Shown: positions 35,985 to 51,100 of the stretch, piece by piece
How the letters are laid out: every line of letters begins with the position of its first letter
How positions within the stretch are numbered: the first letter of the stretch is position 1
Source of the DNA: Cololabis saira
Lineage: Eukaryota > Chordata > Actinopteri > Beloniformes > Belonidae
Direction of reading: 5' to 3'
DNA: 64,000 nucleotides
Assembly: GCF_033807715.1 (NCBI RefSeq)
Contig: NC_084591.1
Coordinates: 25,293,090 to 25,357,089 of the forward strand
Program-made: the position numbers and the translations under genes
The notes under the pieces: generated by a model
Database searches by the model: none
What the model was told of the DNA's origin: nothing
What the model saw: only the letters and a program-made list of their open reading frames with translations

Positions 35985-38040
35985 TATGAATAAAGAAGGT
36001 AACTAGCTGGTTGCCGCTAATCAAACACACTCCACACTCAAAGTGTAACCAGAAGAAATTATTTTGCCTTTTTTTTTTCTGGCCATGAGAACTGAGGTGA
36101 GTCAAGGAGGAGAGCACTGACTGGCATTGATCTTATAGGCCAAGATAATGCTATGATTTTATTTTTCTCCATCAAAAGTAGATAAGATTCAAATCAGCAA
36201 CATTGAGGTGTAATTCCTAACAAGTTCACCCCTAAGGTCAGACATTGCAATGCTCAGAGGAACTGGGGGAGAAAAGGAAAAGAAAAGTAAATTAGCATGT
36301 TGATTCTCAACACAGCACTTTCAGAAGGAGACCACCCAAGAATGGCTTGTTTGAAAGGGTTACCAAGGAGTCTCTCCTAAAACATGGGTAACACTTCTTA
36401 TGGTTTTAAAGTAGCAAGTTGACAACAAGACTTCGGGAACAGCATATTTGAGCACAGTGAAGCTTTTTGACCGTGATGCCCAGCGCCATGTTTAGTTAAG
36501 ACCAAATACAGCATATCAACACAAGCACTACACACCAAATGTTACAAATGCCAAGCAGGTTGGTAAAGAGGTGAGGCTTTGGGCTTTTCTTGTAAAAAAA
36601 AAATTATGAATCAATGAATGTAATGAATTTAATCATCATGGCATCTACAGTTTGGCTTAGTTTTGTTTGAACAAATCATGAATAGTGTTACATGTCGTGT
36701 CTTGTACATGTTACTCCCCCCCCACCCCCGACCCCTCAAAAGGCCATGAGGTTTATGAAATGGTAATCTGAAAGGGAAATGCCTGTTCCTCTCCATCGTC
36801 ATAGCAACAGAGCCAAATCTTCAGCTATATACACAGACTCATTTATCTGACTTACACGACTCATTCATGCAGTCTCTGCCACTACCCTCTCCTGCTATCT
36901 CTGTGCCCCCCGCTGCCCTCCCTCTCTCGCTTTACTCTGTCTTTTGTGTAAGTGAAGCCGGGGCCTCCCAGTGACATGAGCCCTGCTCCTGTAAAACTAA
37001 TAATGACTGAGATTTGTGCAGGCTTAGCATTCTTTCCCCCTTTCAGCACAAGACACTGAGAATGGAGCAAGGGGAGGGGATAGGAAGGGGAGGAAGGTCC
37101 TGAGCTAAGGTGGATGTGTGCGTGGTGGTTGTGTGTGTGTGTGTGTGTGTATGTGTGCGTGTGATGGTTTTGGGGTGGGGGAGTTGGGGGGGATATGTCC
37201 TGGTTTAATAGGAAGAAACTTGGAAATATGTGAGACGAGAAGACCAGTGAAGCACAAGATGGAGAAAGAGACAGAGAGGCCCCTTTCCCTGAAACACACC
37301 ACATGCCTTCATTTTGCATGGGTCAGTGCCACTGAAATCACACTGCATCCTCTGCAAACACATTACAGCAACAAAAAACACAACCAACACATATGTTGAC
37401 AAATGGACACCCACAGATTCATATTATCCGCTGTGTCCTCTCAGCCTGGCCGTCATGCAACTCCTGAATGTGCTTAAAACTCAGGAATGTAATAGGGTGG
37501 GACACTCGGGAATGAGGGCTGGATTGTTAACAGTTAAAATGCATGCTTGAACTCTAGACAAGCAGTCAAAGTATCTTCAAACCCCATGCTTTGCAGAGGA
37601 ATGTAACCACTCCACCACCACCACCACCCCCAACCCAGCGCCCCTTCTACAATGCACATGGAGAGCTGTGAATATGAAACATGTCCCAACTGCACATTGA
37701 CACAAGCCTGGCAAATTTGTACAAAGATCACCAGATGTGCTTCGAGATATAACACGGGGGCAAGGGGGAGGTCTCACACACACTGCCCTCGCTAATGCTC
37801 TCCCCTCCCTGCTTTCACCTCCCCTCCTCGCTCTCAGAGACATGTGCGTACGCTGTGCCAGCAGACAGCTTCAGCTCTCAACGACTGATGACCAGGCAGC
37901 CGCCGTATCTACCTTCCCCTCCTTTTTTGCTCCCGGACCATTATCCTTCTTTCATTTCCTTCCTACATTTCTTCCATTCATCCCGTCTGTACTTTCCCCT
38001 TCCTTTCCTCTACTCTGTCATTCTGCCCTGCACTTTTCGT
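35985..38040. other. Upstream region of WFDC1
   Basis: No gene recognised. It includes a poly(C) run (36717-36724), a GT-rich run (37131-37160) and pyrimidine-rich DNA at 37790-38030. This is where WFDC1 promoter-proximal control elements would be expected, but I could not assign sites. Confidence 0.4.
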
Positions 38041-38048
38041 CAGCCGGA

Positions 38049-38056
38049 TATAAAAG
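38049..38056 (+). promoter_or_regulatory. TATA box of WFDC1
   Basis: TATAAAAG preceded by GC-rich sequence (CAGCCGGA) and followed by GGCAGGTCCCG. Initiation 25-30 bp downstream (about 38080) would give a single-exon 5' UTR of about 190 bp up to the ATG at 38271, with no need for an upstream exon. The start position is inferred. Confidence 0.65.
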
Positions 38057-38270
38057 GCAGGTCCCGTTGGTGGGAGAAGGGATTGTGTAATCTCTGGCTG
38101 CACATGAGCACCTGAGGGTCGCTGTTTTAGCTGGAAAGTCAACCTCAGAGTGGACCAGTAAACATCTGGAGCACAAACTCTGAACTAAGAGGAAGAAGAG
38201 GGAATACCACTGGGACAAGAAAAAGGAGAAAAAGAAGGTTTTCAGAGCAAGAGACAAGGAATTTAGGTGC

Positions 38271-39106
38271 ATGCCACAGACCATGCCGGGTTGCTTGGTG
38301 GTGCTGCTGTCCCTGCTGGTCCTGTCCACAGGAAGAGATGCCAGAAGAATAAGGAAAAGAGGGCTAAACCATAAGGTGGGGTTACTAACCTTTGTCGTCT
38401 GAATATGTGTGCATTTGAGTATGCAGATTTAACTGTTTGTAACTTACAATTGCAACAAACACCCTCCAGAGTGTAAGTAGGTGAAAGCTCACAGCACACT
38501 ACAAGACAGTGCCTCCTCTGTTAGAAACTTGCTTCAAACGTTTGAGCAAATGTGTGGCTGAGGTGAGAGATGCTTGACCTGAACCTGAAATTGTAAAGAA
38601 ATAACACACACAAAAAAAACAAGCTGTACAAATCAGTATTATCTAATACAGTAGTCTCACATTTTTGGAAATGTGTTTTCAGACAGTCATATGACCGATG
38701 AGCTTATCTGAGAGTAAAATATATAGAGACATTTGCTCTTTCCTCTCCTATTGAGGTTTCCCCACTCCAACTTATTTGATTTTTATAAACAGATTTTGGT
38801 TTTCACCCTGTTCAAACAGCTGTATTTTAGTGGAAAACATCATAAAATATATCGGACGTTCTCAATGGCAGGGATTTTGGGATCATTTTTGGTGTGAGAA
38901 GTCCAGGTCCCTCCTGTTTAAACACGTCGATTACCAGTTTTGGAGCATAAATGTCTTGATTCTAAATCATGATTTTTTTTTCTCGGTTTTTGATGGATAT
39001 CAGTGAATGAAGTGTGCAACAGGTAGAAATAAGTTGATCATTTTCAAGTTTCCATATGAGTAATTGAAGGGCATGTGGAGCATTCAGAACTCGTTTTTGT
39101 GTGTCC

Positions 39107-39198
<92 letters not shown>

Positions 39199-42100
39199 TG
39201 GATTATTAGAGCAGGAACTGAACTTTCAGACCACAGGCCCCTGCCTGTTAACTCAGCTCTGTTTAGCTGATTGATCATCTCTAACAAGGGCTCACTGTAG
39301 CGTGATGCCTCCTCTCTCTTTCTCTTTCTTCTCTTCTGTCCAACCTTTCATGCTTTAATGTTCTCACTTTTTGACTTGTCTGTGCCCTCTCTGGCCTTTC
39401 TCTCCCTCTCATCGCCCTGCTCTGCTCTCTCTTCTCATCATCCATGTGACTCTCTCAGTACACCACCTCTCCAGTCTCCCTTTTTCCAATGTCTTTCCAG
39501 TCTCCTCCTGGTCTCAGGATAAGCCAAAAGCACTCTCTTGCTGGCCTCTGCTTCAAAGCTGCTGTAATTGGAACATGCTGAGACAGCTGTGGAGATGGAG
39601 TTTTGCCTTTTTCCCACCAAAACCTTTTCATCTTCGCATCTATCATTTCTGAATTCATTTTTCTTTTCCTCCTTATACGCACCCTCTGTCCTTTGTGCCC
39701 GAAAGGCAAATTATAGTTCACATAATGGGTTGCCTTGAGAGGAAAATTGATAAATCTTCCAAGCTAGAGACCACCAACGTGCTCAGTGCTTGTCTCACAT
39801 AGCTGTTACCTCATTCCCCAGGTCGCACCGTACATAACTTCCACCAGATCTGTCGATCTGAATACCATTCAATTCTGATCAGGAACAAAATCAAAGCAGG
39901 ATAAATAAATAAGGATTAGAGGAAATGTTAGATGGCAGACAGTTGATCATTTGTATGGACTTGAACTAAAAATGATAAAAAATGTTCTCCCAAGACTATA
40001 TTAGATTTTTTTTTTAATCTTACTTAAATGTAATTCTCTTGAGGTCCATATGTGGAGAAAACCTCTATGTGGAATAAGTACGACAAATATTATGTCAATG
40101 TATTACAATCTTTTGTTAAGCCAAATGTGCTCATACACATAATGATCAATTCAAAGCATCTGTTTCAAATCAGCTCAAGGTGTTTTACAAAGATACAAGA
40201 CTGAAAAAAACATACAGTCTGCACACTGAATATGAGGAGATCAATATAAATATAAATTAAATTAAGTGGTCACTGTCAAGTAACATCAAGTGCTTCTTCT
40301 TAAATGTCTCTTAAGTGGACACCTCATGGCCATTTCCAGCCATTTTTGTCAAATCTAGGTTACTTCTAACATTAGATTCACGCTGATCACACAGCAAAAT
40401 CGTTTACAACTACTATAGAAAAATAGAGAAAATATAAAAACAACATGATTTATTTTAAAGAAGCTGTTGCTGTCAGTAAATGGTTGAATGAGAGTGAATG
40501 AGGGGAAGTGGTAACCTAGTGGTTACAGAGGTGGGCTTGGGTCTGGAGGGTTCAACCCCCAGGATGGCAAACAAGAAAAAACACTTTGGGCCCCTGAGCA
40601 AGGCCCTTCAGCCTAATTGCTCCCCGAGCGCCAGAATAAAGGCAGCCCCCTGCTCGTAGTGAAACTAGTGATGGGTTAAAAGCAGAGGACACATTTCGGT
40701 GTATTTCCATGTGTACTGACAAATAAAGATATTATTATTATTATCTATTCCCCTCAGAGGCGAAGGTACCTCCTGAACACAGACACCTGTTGCTGTTAAG
40801 AACCCAGATACAATAAACAGCATTTTAAAAGATTACTTTTCAACTAGTCCTGAAATTTCCCCTGAAATACATCTTCAAAACAAACGTAGATCCATAATAT
40901 GTGTCATTTTAACTCGGCGCGTGTTTCTAACGTGCCTCCGTCATACCAACAAACAACCAGTCTCATCTCAGCAACTTCCCTCAGCACACAAGTAAGCCAT
41001 GTGCTCATTCCCATGAAGGATGTCATTGGCTAGCACCAACTGTGTAGCCACGGTTGGACTGGCTGACACTTGCATCGAGGTGTAAAAAAGTTGAACATCC
41101 TCAGCTTCTGACAGACGTGACACAACGCCTGAGGTTCAGACCCACTCAAGGTAAATGAACAACAATGTTGATGATGTTAACAACGCAAACACATGAGCAC
41201 ACGAGTTGTCAAGCAGAGGAGCTGCAGTAGGAAAGAATGCAGGCAGATGTCTTTGTTTGACTGTAAAAGCACTTGGCTGGATCACAAAAAGCACATTCTC
41301 CAAGTTTCCCATTGGCTGCATCGGTGACATCATGACGCATAGCTGTAAACTGTCCTTCTCATCAATTTGCTCTTCTTCGTTTAAAATCTGGCTGATCGAG
41401 GCAATCCTGCCTTATGATGTAGTCCGCTGAAGTCCCAAAACAAAGTTTTCCATCATGGAATTATGTGCAATCTCTCTACGTAAATACAAAAACATGACAG
41501 AGCACGCCATGTCCACTTTAGAGATGCTTGTTATGTGAAATGTTGTTTTTAAGAGTGAATTTACGAGTTTGGAGCTCCTGAAGCTCCTGAAGAGCAGTTA
41601 GCCTGCAGTAAAGTTTAACTAATTAGTGGCTTATCCACTTTTCCGTCAGAAGCATGTTGTCATTTTCTTTGTGTACTTTAAAGAAAAATGACTGGACAAA
41701 GGAATACATATCAGAGTGATAGTGTGACATTTTAAGCAAATGTATAAGAGGGAATTTATAAAATAAATTGTGGAAAGTTGGGAAAGGTTGGCACAAGAAA
41801 ACAGAAAAACTGACTAAAATGGACACACACACCAGAATGTTTAGCCTCATGCAGCCATAACAGAGTCTGGCTCAGACATCTGCCTGGGCATGTCAGTGCC
41901 CAAACGCTGTGTCTGATCTAACATCACAAGTCTTTACAGTTGATTTATGTCACGTAGACCGTTACTGTACCTGGTATTAGGACAGAGGGCCTGCAGAGGC
42001 AGAGAAACAGTTGTGCTTCTTGCTCTTTATCTTTCCACCAGCTGGACTTGGCCTGGAGTTGCTGGCAAAGCAAGAATACCCCACTTGAGGAAAAGTTGTG

Positions 42101-45100
42101 GCTTTTTGGGAAGTATTACCTTGCAAGGCAGCTGGATTCTCACCACATTTGTGTGATCACAATCTCGCACGTCTTTGACAGGTCCCCTTTGAGCTATTCT
42201 TTTGTGGCTGAGACACAAAAGTACTGATCACTCATCATCTTATATTTACAGGAAGCTTGTAGGTGTGTCAAAGAGCAACAGACCCCCCCCCTACTGATCC
42301 TTGACTGATCCTACTTGTGGCTCTCCACTGATCTGATACTGTAGGTCAAAGAGCTTTGTGATAGACAGCTATAGAACCACTTAGATTACCAACAGATCCA
42401 TCTTAATTTGATATATTGAAACCTAGAGTCGTTTTATTGTGCTGGGTGAACAACTAACAGGACAAAGTGGACAGACTGTACTAACAAAACAAAGCTAAAC
42501 TCTGAATAAAATGAGACGATCTCTGATCTTCAAATTGGATACCAATCCGGATGTGCAGTTCCTTCGATGACCACAAGGAGCTGAGTCAAATGACAACTCA
42601 ATCTCCATTGTCTGGTTTATTAAACTGTGCAATTTGACAGCTCACTTATGGTCTGGTGAAAAAGAAACAAGATAAATGTTTTGTAACTGCAACCATCTCT
42701 CAGTTGACCTGCAAATGGTGCCCCAACTGTGACATGCTTTGGTCAGAACGTTTAAAAAGATTTTACTGCTCCATTCATAGCTATTTATGTCAGTGGGCGG
42801 AGTCAGACACTTCCTGACCCCTCCTTTGCGGGGTGTGCATATTTTGAAATCAGTGAACTGAAGAAGGCGATGGCGAGGTTGGATAACTCTAATCACATCT
42901 GGGCCTGTAATGTCCCCAAACCCTGCAAATCTGAAGAGCTCACTCAATTACATATTTTCACACATAATCTGCACAAACCCAGAATTTACGATTTATTACT
43001 TAAAAAATCAAAATATTTGCTCTGAAGCACACACTCTTTTATTATATGAACCTTTAAAGAATTATATTGGAGTCGCACCTAAACAGAGATACACATTAAC
43101 ATCATATATTGTTTATAATTATAATTTGTACTTTTGCAATTTGTCACTTTGTTAAATTGTAAATATGCAAGTTTATACAGTCAGTCATCCAGTAAACTAT
43201 TATATTTGTGAAGCAATGTCTGCAGCTATTAGCAGGACTAATCCCAGTCAGATGATTTGAGCCCGCCGGCCTGCAGCACATTACTGTTTCCGTTATGTGC
43301 TGCAGAGAAATCACCGTTTCTCTTCTATCATTGCTGTGTCTCTTAGCCAATTCTGCCCCGATGTCCACTATAGCTCTGTAAGCTAGTTTAATCCTTGTAC
43401 ATGTATGATGCTGATATTTTAACAGCATTGGTGAAAGTTACCAACAATCTCCTCATGGCCTCGGACAGTGGACTTGTGTCTATACGTGTCCTGTTAGATC
43501 TCATTACAGCATTTGATACAGTTGATAACAACATTCATTTACAGAGGCTTGAACATGTTATGGTTATTAAAGGTACCGCAATAACATGGTTTTAGTCATA
43601 TTTAACTGAAAGATTCCTGTTTGGGCAGCTTGGCGTTGATTAACACTGTTGACTCACACCAAGAAGGTTCCTGATCAAATCTTTACAGGGACCTTTCCAT
43701 GTGGAGTTTATGTTTTCCCCATGCTACCGTGGATTTACTCTGGAGAAAAAAACACGGATTTCAGGTTAATTGCTAAATTACCCATAGGCGTTAAGTATGC
43801 TTGTGTGGGTTTTTTTTCTATATGTGGCCCTTTAAATGCCTGGTGACCTGTACAGGGTGTACTCATTTCCTGCTTCTTAACACAGGTAAGACTGAGGTTT
43901 TTGTCTTTAAATCTAAACAAGTCAGAAAAAGAGTGTCCAGTCATTTAGTAACTCTGGATGGCATTACTTTGGCATCTGGAACTACTGTGAAAATTCTTGG
44001 GGTTTTCTGCGACTGAGATGTAAGGTTTAAATCACACATTAAACAAGTTTCCAGAAATGCCTTATTCTACATTCATAATATTGTAAGATCCTATCTCGGA
44101 GTTATGCGGAAAAACTAGTTCATGCATTTACTTTAAGATTGGTGAGCTGCAATTCCTAGTAGCAGGATGTCCTGAAGTTACTCTGAACAACTTCACGCCG
44201 ATCCAAAGAGCTGCTGTCCAAGTCCTGATGAGGATTAACCAGGCAAGATTATATTTCCACAATTTTAGCTTCCATTCTTTCCCTTCATTGGCCGCCTGTT
44301 AAATTTGGGAATTAAAACATTCAAGAATGTAAAATTCTTCTCCTCACATATTAATCCCTTAAATGTCTAACTCCCTCTAATCTTAAGGAACCATATAATC
44401 TCAACAGATCACTCAAAGTGCGGCTCACTTGTAGGTTCCTAGAGTTTCCAAACGCAAAATGTGGTCAGTTATGAGACTCCTGTCCTGTCAAATCACGTGA
44501 GTGTGTCCACTCATCACTTGAGAATTACAATGAACTGGACTGAATTAGAATATACTGATGTGGAGTTAATTGGATTATATTTTACTTTATAAACTTAGAG
44601 TGCTTTCTGTGAAAACCCTTGAAACACACCAGTTGAACTGGTGACTCCTTATGTTGCAGCAAACATAATGCTTCTGCTGTTCAACACCAGCAAGAGTGGA
44701 AGAAAGAGAGAAAGCAAATCAGGATAAGGAAGAAGCTCCAGGAGGAAGAGGGATAGAATATCACAGACAGAGACAGGGAAAAATGTGCCAACTGACAGAC
44801 ATGAACATCACACACAGGCCCGCTGGCAGTGCCTGTACGGGAGGGCAGCACAGCAGACAGGAGAGTAAATAAACAATGTGGGACATCAGAGAGATGTGAG
44901 CGGGATTGTGTGATAAAGCTCTGGATTAGAGCACAGCTGCCTGTCTGGCATGATCCAACATGAAAGCTGAGGGAAAAGACATGAGATGAGTCCTGAAAAT
45001 TAAGTAGTTATTGTAAAAAATTAGCAAATGGATTATATTCTGGCAAAAAGGCAACTTCGGAGACAGGCATGGTCTGTAATGTTATCATGTTTAACATTGA

Positions 45101-48100
45101 AGGATTAGCCATGCACTTTACACAGAATTATGTATACAGAATGTGTTCAAACAAGCTCACACAATGCCCAAACACATGCACTCACATAAACAGGAAGGGC
45201 ATGCTTAACCAAGGAGAGGCTCGCAGGAGACACTGGGAACAGATCAGAAGTGAGACAAGGGAGAAGACAGTGGTTGTTATGTGATTATCTAATCAGAGCA
45301 GACTTTGTAGTTCCCATTCATAGATCTTATTGCACTGAGACGCTGTGAGCTGCTGTAGCTTCCCAGCCAGTTACAGTACATCCGTAGGGATTTGCAGTTC
45401 TTTACTCAGTTTGCACCATAAAACATTTTGGTCAGATCGTTATCTTATAAATGGACAGATTAATCGCCATCTCATTTTTAATTGTGTTCATTTAGGTTAT
45501 TTTGGAAATCCAAACCCTAAGGAAATTAATAGTGCAAATAGTTTGACTGGCCACAGACATTTGTATTAGTGATGCAGCGAAATGAAAATTTGTGGCCGAA
45601 ACCGAAACCGAAAATAATAATAAACACTTAGCCGAATACCGAACAATACCGAACATGGTTCTTCGCAGTTTTTCATTTATTTTGACAATTTTTTCACCAT
45701 TGCATAAATCAAATAAATTTGATTTAGGCATGCTTTTAAAAGAAAAAAATCTTTTACAAAATTACAAGGTAGAAAATATTTATTGAACATAAAAATAGAT
45801 TGATTTATGTTGTTTTGGTTCCACCTCCTGGTGAATGTTAGGTAAAATTCTTATGTGGTTACCTTTTGGTTGGCCAACGATTTGTGTTTGTGGTGCGCAA
45901 CCGTTACGGGAGCGGTCAGTCTATTTCCTTATTTTACAACGCCGTTATTAATTGTTCGTTTTTTTTTCCCACTTATTCCACCGAACACCGAAAGTGTTTT
46001 TTTTGCCATTTTCGGCCGAACAATTTTGGTTACCGAACAATCGGTGCATCACTAATTTGTATCACTGCTAATTAAAAATCAAACTCATTTTAAAATCCAC
46101 AACAGTCCCACAAATGTTAGCATTATTTCATCAGCTAAACAAAAAGCAACGCTAGTATTGTGAATTTAAGGGCAGTAACTCCATTTTTATTTGCTTTTTG
46201 TGCTCTAGATGGGTGCAGTCCCATCAAGCCAATATTACTACTTTGATAGAAAAAGAAAATTGTAATTGAGCAGGAAAATCGGTTTCCTAATTCAGTTGTC
46301 CAAACCACTGAATCTGTTTCAAGGCCACAGTGGCAACAGCCAGGCCTCCTGGTCTGCACTAACTTCCTCCTGCTCCCGGTGGGGGATCCAGTCTGCCCAG
46401 CCCCCTGTGCCGAGTAAACCTCTAAAGGGTGTTCCCCCTCTGCAGGGAACGCTCCTTTTTATGTGAAGCAACACCTGGATTTCCAAAATTGTCACTCGAT
46501 GTCGGAGAATAATTTCAACCATCCCGCAAGCTAAACTTTTCCCAGCTGTATATATTTTTTGACTTTGCTCCATCAACATGAGCCAAAGATCAGGGTCGTA
46601 GATGAAAGTAGGCACGAAGGCTGGAAGGTAAAGGGCCATGTCCAGATCAAGAGAGCTATGACTTGTGATCAAAAGGTGCCTATCCCCATTCAGGCCATAT
46701 TCAGACAAATGTATTCCTAAACAGGAGAATGTGGGAATTAAAAAAACCTAAGATATGCCCTTCAAAAGTAAAATGTAAGTAATCATGTAAACTGCATATC
46801 CACCCACAACTGTGCACATAATGTACAAAGCTACTAAGAGTCTCTCAGTATTGAATAGAATAGAATAGAATAGAATAGAATAGAATAGAATAGAATAGAA
46901 TAGAATAGAATAGAATAGAATAGAATACTTTATTGTCTGTCCCAATGGTGACAGAAATTCCTCTTGGACAGGGCTCACAACCACATTCACACATTCCCAT
47001 AAGGACACGTTACAATATAAAAAGGATAAATACGTTAAAAAACAGTAAATAAGTTAGAACAGACATGACGGTGCCTGTTAAAAGTGCAACAATCTATTTG
47101 ATAGTGTTGAATAGAGTGTTTTGGGCTCATTAAATCAGTGCACACTTAATAATGTTTATGGGCAAGATACCAATCAACTAGTCGTAATTGTGTCTGCTGA
47201 ATGGATGAATGAGACTTGTACTGTGAAGCACTTTGCTGAACTAAAAACACTATAAATGTGTCATATAAATGCATGCTATTAACATATATCACCCTAAAAA
47301 TCCCACCACACAGCTTTAACTGCTTTCACAAGTGCGTAAGCTCAAAAAAATAACTTTTACAAGCTCCACATGAACCGTACATTGTTCTCGCCATCATTCC
47401 ACGGTCTTTTCTGGCCCCACCTCCTAATGGCCATCCACCCACTAAGCTCACAGCTGCCAGAACGAATTAATGTGTTTAAAGTGAGCACACAGTGTTTGTG
47501 ATACCGCCATCAGCACCAAGTATTTTCTTTTGTTTTTCCGGTTGGTTTGGAGGAGCAGTCAGTGAGCCTGCTAAATAAATGGCAACGTTTTAACGACCGT
47601 CTGCAACCCACAAACCAATTATGTCATTACAAATGTTGCATGTGGGGAAAAAAAGGCACAGATTTCTCTCTGTGACTTTCGAATTCACTGACATTTTTGG
47701 AGAGTCAGAAAAAATCTTACACATGACTGAAAAAGTAGAAATGTAGTTTTGTTTCGTCAGCCTTGTGGCAAACAACACCGCACTCTGATCCATAACCACA
47801 AAGGTCCACGATTATAACATCAAATCAAAGAATAACAAGAAAATAGTCCTTTACATTTGAAAAAAGAGAAAGTTCAGTTACTAAAAAACACTTTTAACCT
47901 AAGAAACAACTGAGATACAGTATATACACATATTTATATAATCATAGCCAAGGATAGTTAATCTTTTTGGGATTTAAAAAGGGCCCCCAAGCAACAAATG
48001 GCAGTGGTACAAAACTATAGCAGCACAAAACATGTGGTATTTAATACCAGCATTTTAAATAGCTAAACAAGACCCTCCATGAATTCTGCCCTGAGCACAT

Positions 48101-51100
48101 CAAAATCAGTGAGGGAAAATCAATATAAATCTGCTGCTTGCCAAAAAAAAGAAAAGGGCTGTGATTACTTTAGCTTCTGCGAAATATGTAAAAACAAATA
48201 ACCTCTGCAACCCTGTCTGTTTGAGTAAGTTGGCCTGCATTGTACGCTGCCAAAGCAGCTGAAGTGGGGCTTTGCTTAGTCCCGGCTGCCATGGCCTACT
48301 TTCTCTCTTGAGACTCACCAGGGAAGTGTTTGTTCCAACACTCAATCACCCTCACTCTCCAGGTCAAGACATTCGTAATCAGGCATGCATACTAAAGTCA
48401 AGCACCGTTTTTTGTGCTGCAGCTGTAGTGTGCTGGGGAGTTAGATCCTGGCTCGTTGCTGCCCCCAAGTGGTTAAAAATGGTATCTAGGAACAATTTTA
48501 ACAGTAAAAGCATTCAGAAAAGAGACTCAATACCCTCTCTAAGTATCCATGTGCATCTAAAGCATGCTTCCACCAGTGAACATCTTTAGTCCAAATTTGC
48601 TAAACTATCAACACAAAAATTGGTAACTTGGCCTTTCCTTGATATTTTCCTGGTGATTCATAATGCTTTTGTGTTTGTGTGTCTTTCAGGACTATGAGTA
48701 CCCCAATCATCCTCAGTCCACACAGCACCAAAAGAATGACCGGTGTCCACCGCCACCCCAGATGCTGCCGGAGCGAGCCTGCGAGGTGCCAGGCTGCCGC
48801 TCAGACTCAGAGTGTGAGCGCCACAAACGATGCTGCTACAATGGATGCATCTACGCTTGCCTGGAGTCCGTTCAGCCGCCACCAGGTAAGCAGGGGCCAC
48901 AGTTGTGTTGTCATGATTTCAAAGACAACAAAGTATAGTATAGATAGTCCCCATTATTTTTATCAGTAGTAATAGTATAAATCACAACATTTTTGATGGA
49001 CTATTTTTCTTCTTATTTTTAACATGGTAGGATGATAACGTCTATGTGAATCTCTGTGTTTGTGGATTCTGTGCAGTGTTGGACTGGCTGGTGCAGCCCA
49101 AGCCTCGATGGTTGGGTGGTAACGGCTGGCTGCTGGACGGCCCGGAGGAGGTCCTGCAGGGTGAGTACAAGCACCTCACCAGTCAGTACAAGCACTTGGG
49201 ACTCCAGATAATCAGCTTGCATGATGTTAATCTTTAGAAATCAAACTGCATCTTAGATATTTACAAACTCAAAGAGCAAGACTGTTTTAATGGCACTTTT
49301 CATTTTATTTAATCTTACCAAAATTATACATCTGATTGTCTACAATCGTCATTTTAGGTGTTTTTCTTCTAGGTTTCCAGTGCAATTAAATGTTTTAAGA
49401 ATAATGAAGCATCTTAACCAAGGATTACAGAGATTTTCATTTCCTCCTTTTTTTCAAATCAAAACAACAAATGCTTAGATTTTGTACAAATAAACCTGTT
49501 GCTTTAAGCGGATTTGGGTGGTCCTCCTCTATTAAATTATGAGGATCAACCACTTAATCTCCCTGACATTTTATTTATTTTTTTGTTTGTTTGTTTGTTT
49601 GTTTTGTATTGTTTTGTTTTGTTTTGCGTAAAAAGAAAACACATGAGCAACAGATGCACGTCAAAATGTTGAACCTGTGTGTTTGAATACGTCTTGAAGT
49701 GTTTGTGTAAACTCAGAAGTCTCTGAAGACCAGAATACATTACATATTCATTTCTTGAGTCTGCATAATTTTGCAGTTTGCATGCTGGTATTCCCAGTGG
49801 TAAATGCAAAAACCACTCGATGTGATAGGCATAAACACAAATTCACAGAAACCATTTGCAGAGCCCCAGTTTTTGTGATTTTCTTTAATGCATACTTTTC
49901 TCCCCCACCAGCTGAAGCATGCAGCACAACTGAGGATGGAGACGAGCCTCTTCACTGTCCGACAGGTTATGAGTGCCACATCATCAACCCAGGGAATCCT
50001 GCAGCGGGCATCCCCAACCGGGGACAGTGCATCAAGCAGCGCGGCAACTCTGGTACTGCTTCAGGATTTATCTTCTTGAGTAATGTGGTGATACCCCCTT
50101 ACTGGGGTAACTTTCAACCCAGGGTTTAAACTTTCATCTTGATTCAAATTTAAATTCAATAACTAACATCTTGACTATCTGACTTTATAAAACAAGCCAA
50201 GCCCACTCTTAAAATTTTGTGGTGGCCAGGACTGAGGCGCTGCTGTGTTTAGACAGTTAGCAGGCAGCTAGCAGGCTTCTTCTCTTAACTCTTTAATGCT
50301 TGAAATTAAAAAAAGAATAAATAAAAATACACAGGCCCCTATTTTTAACATTTTTTTATTTTAAGTTCTTATTTCAAATAATATACATATATATCAACAA
50401 TATATTTTAATATTGAGTTTTAAAATACCCCCAATTTTGTCTTTAACCGTTTTCAGATTAATATTGTTTTGCGTCTCTGTGAGGTCTCATCAGACATTAG
50501 GGGATTAAATAATTATAAAACTACAAACTAGAATCTCCTGGTCAATCAGTGGCCTCCCAGATAGCAAAAGATGTTAAATCAGTGTTGAATTATGATCAAC
50601 AAGGTTGATTTTTGGTTAAGGTTGATGATTGAATCAACCAACAACCAATCATCCAATTCTAATGCCAACATGTAATCAGTACGTGCACATGCAGCGATTC
50701 AAGCTGGTTGGAGATCATTTGCACACATCGTACTGACTTTTAAACTGCATGTGAACACCTTAAGTCAGTCAAGTAATCTGATCAGACTGGATTCATCAAC
50801 CCGCTTGCAGCACCTAGATAAGCCAGTCGCAACCGCCTTGTTAATGCCATGTGTACGGGGACATGGATATTACAGTCTGCGCATGCTCGAGAATTTCCCC
50901 CGGGTGGGGTTTTCCCCCGGGGGAGGGGATTCACCCGGAAGTGAAAGGAGACGAAGCAATGCTGCTCAGTAGTAGCTCCCTGGGGTGTCGTGTGACTGCT
51001 TCAGGGGTGTCGTCAAAATATTTCCTATTCTGACATTTCATATATAAATACTGTATTTTCGCGACCATACGGGCGCCGTGTGGAAAGGCATAGCCTCCGT

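Noticed and set aside
36882..37319. 145-residue minus-strand frame upstream of wfdc1
   Set aside because: Low-complexity His/Thr and Pro/Ser content from GT- and purine-rich DNA; no domain and no splice context.
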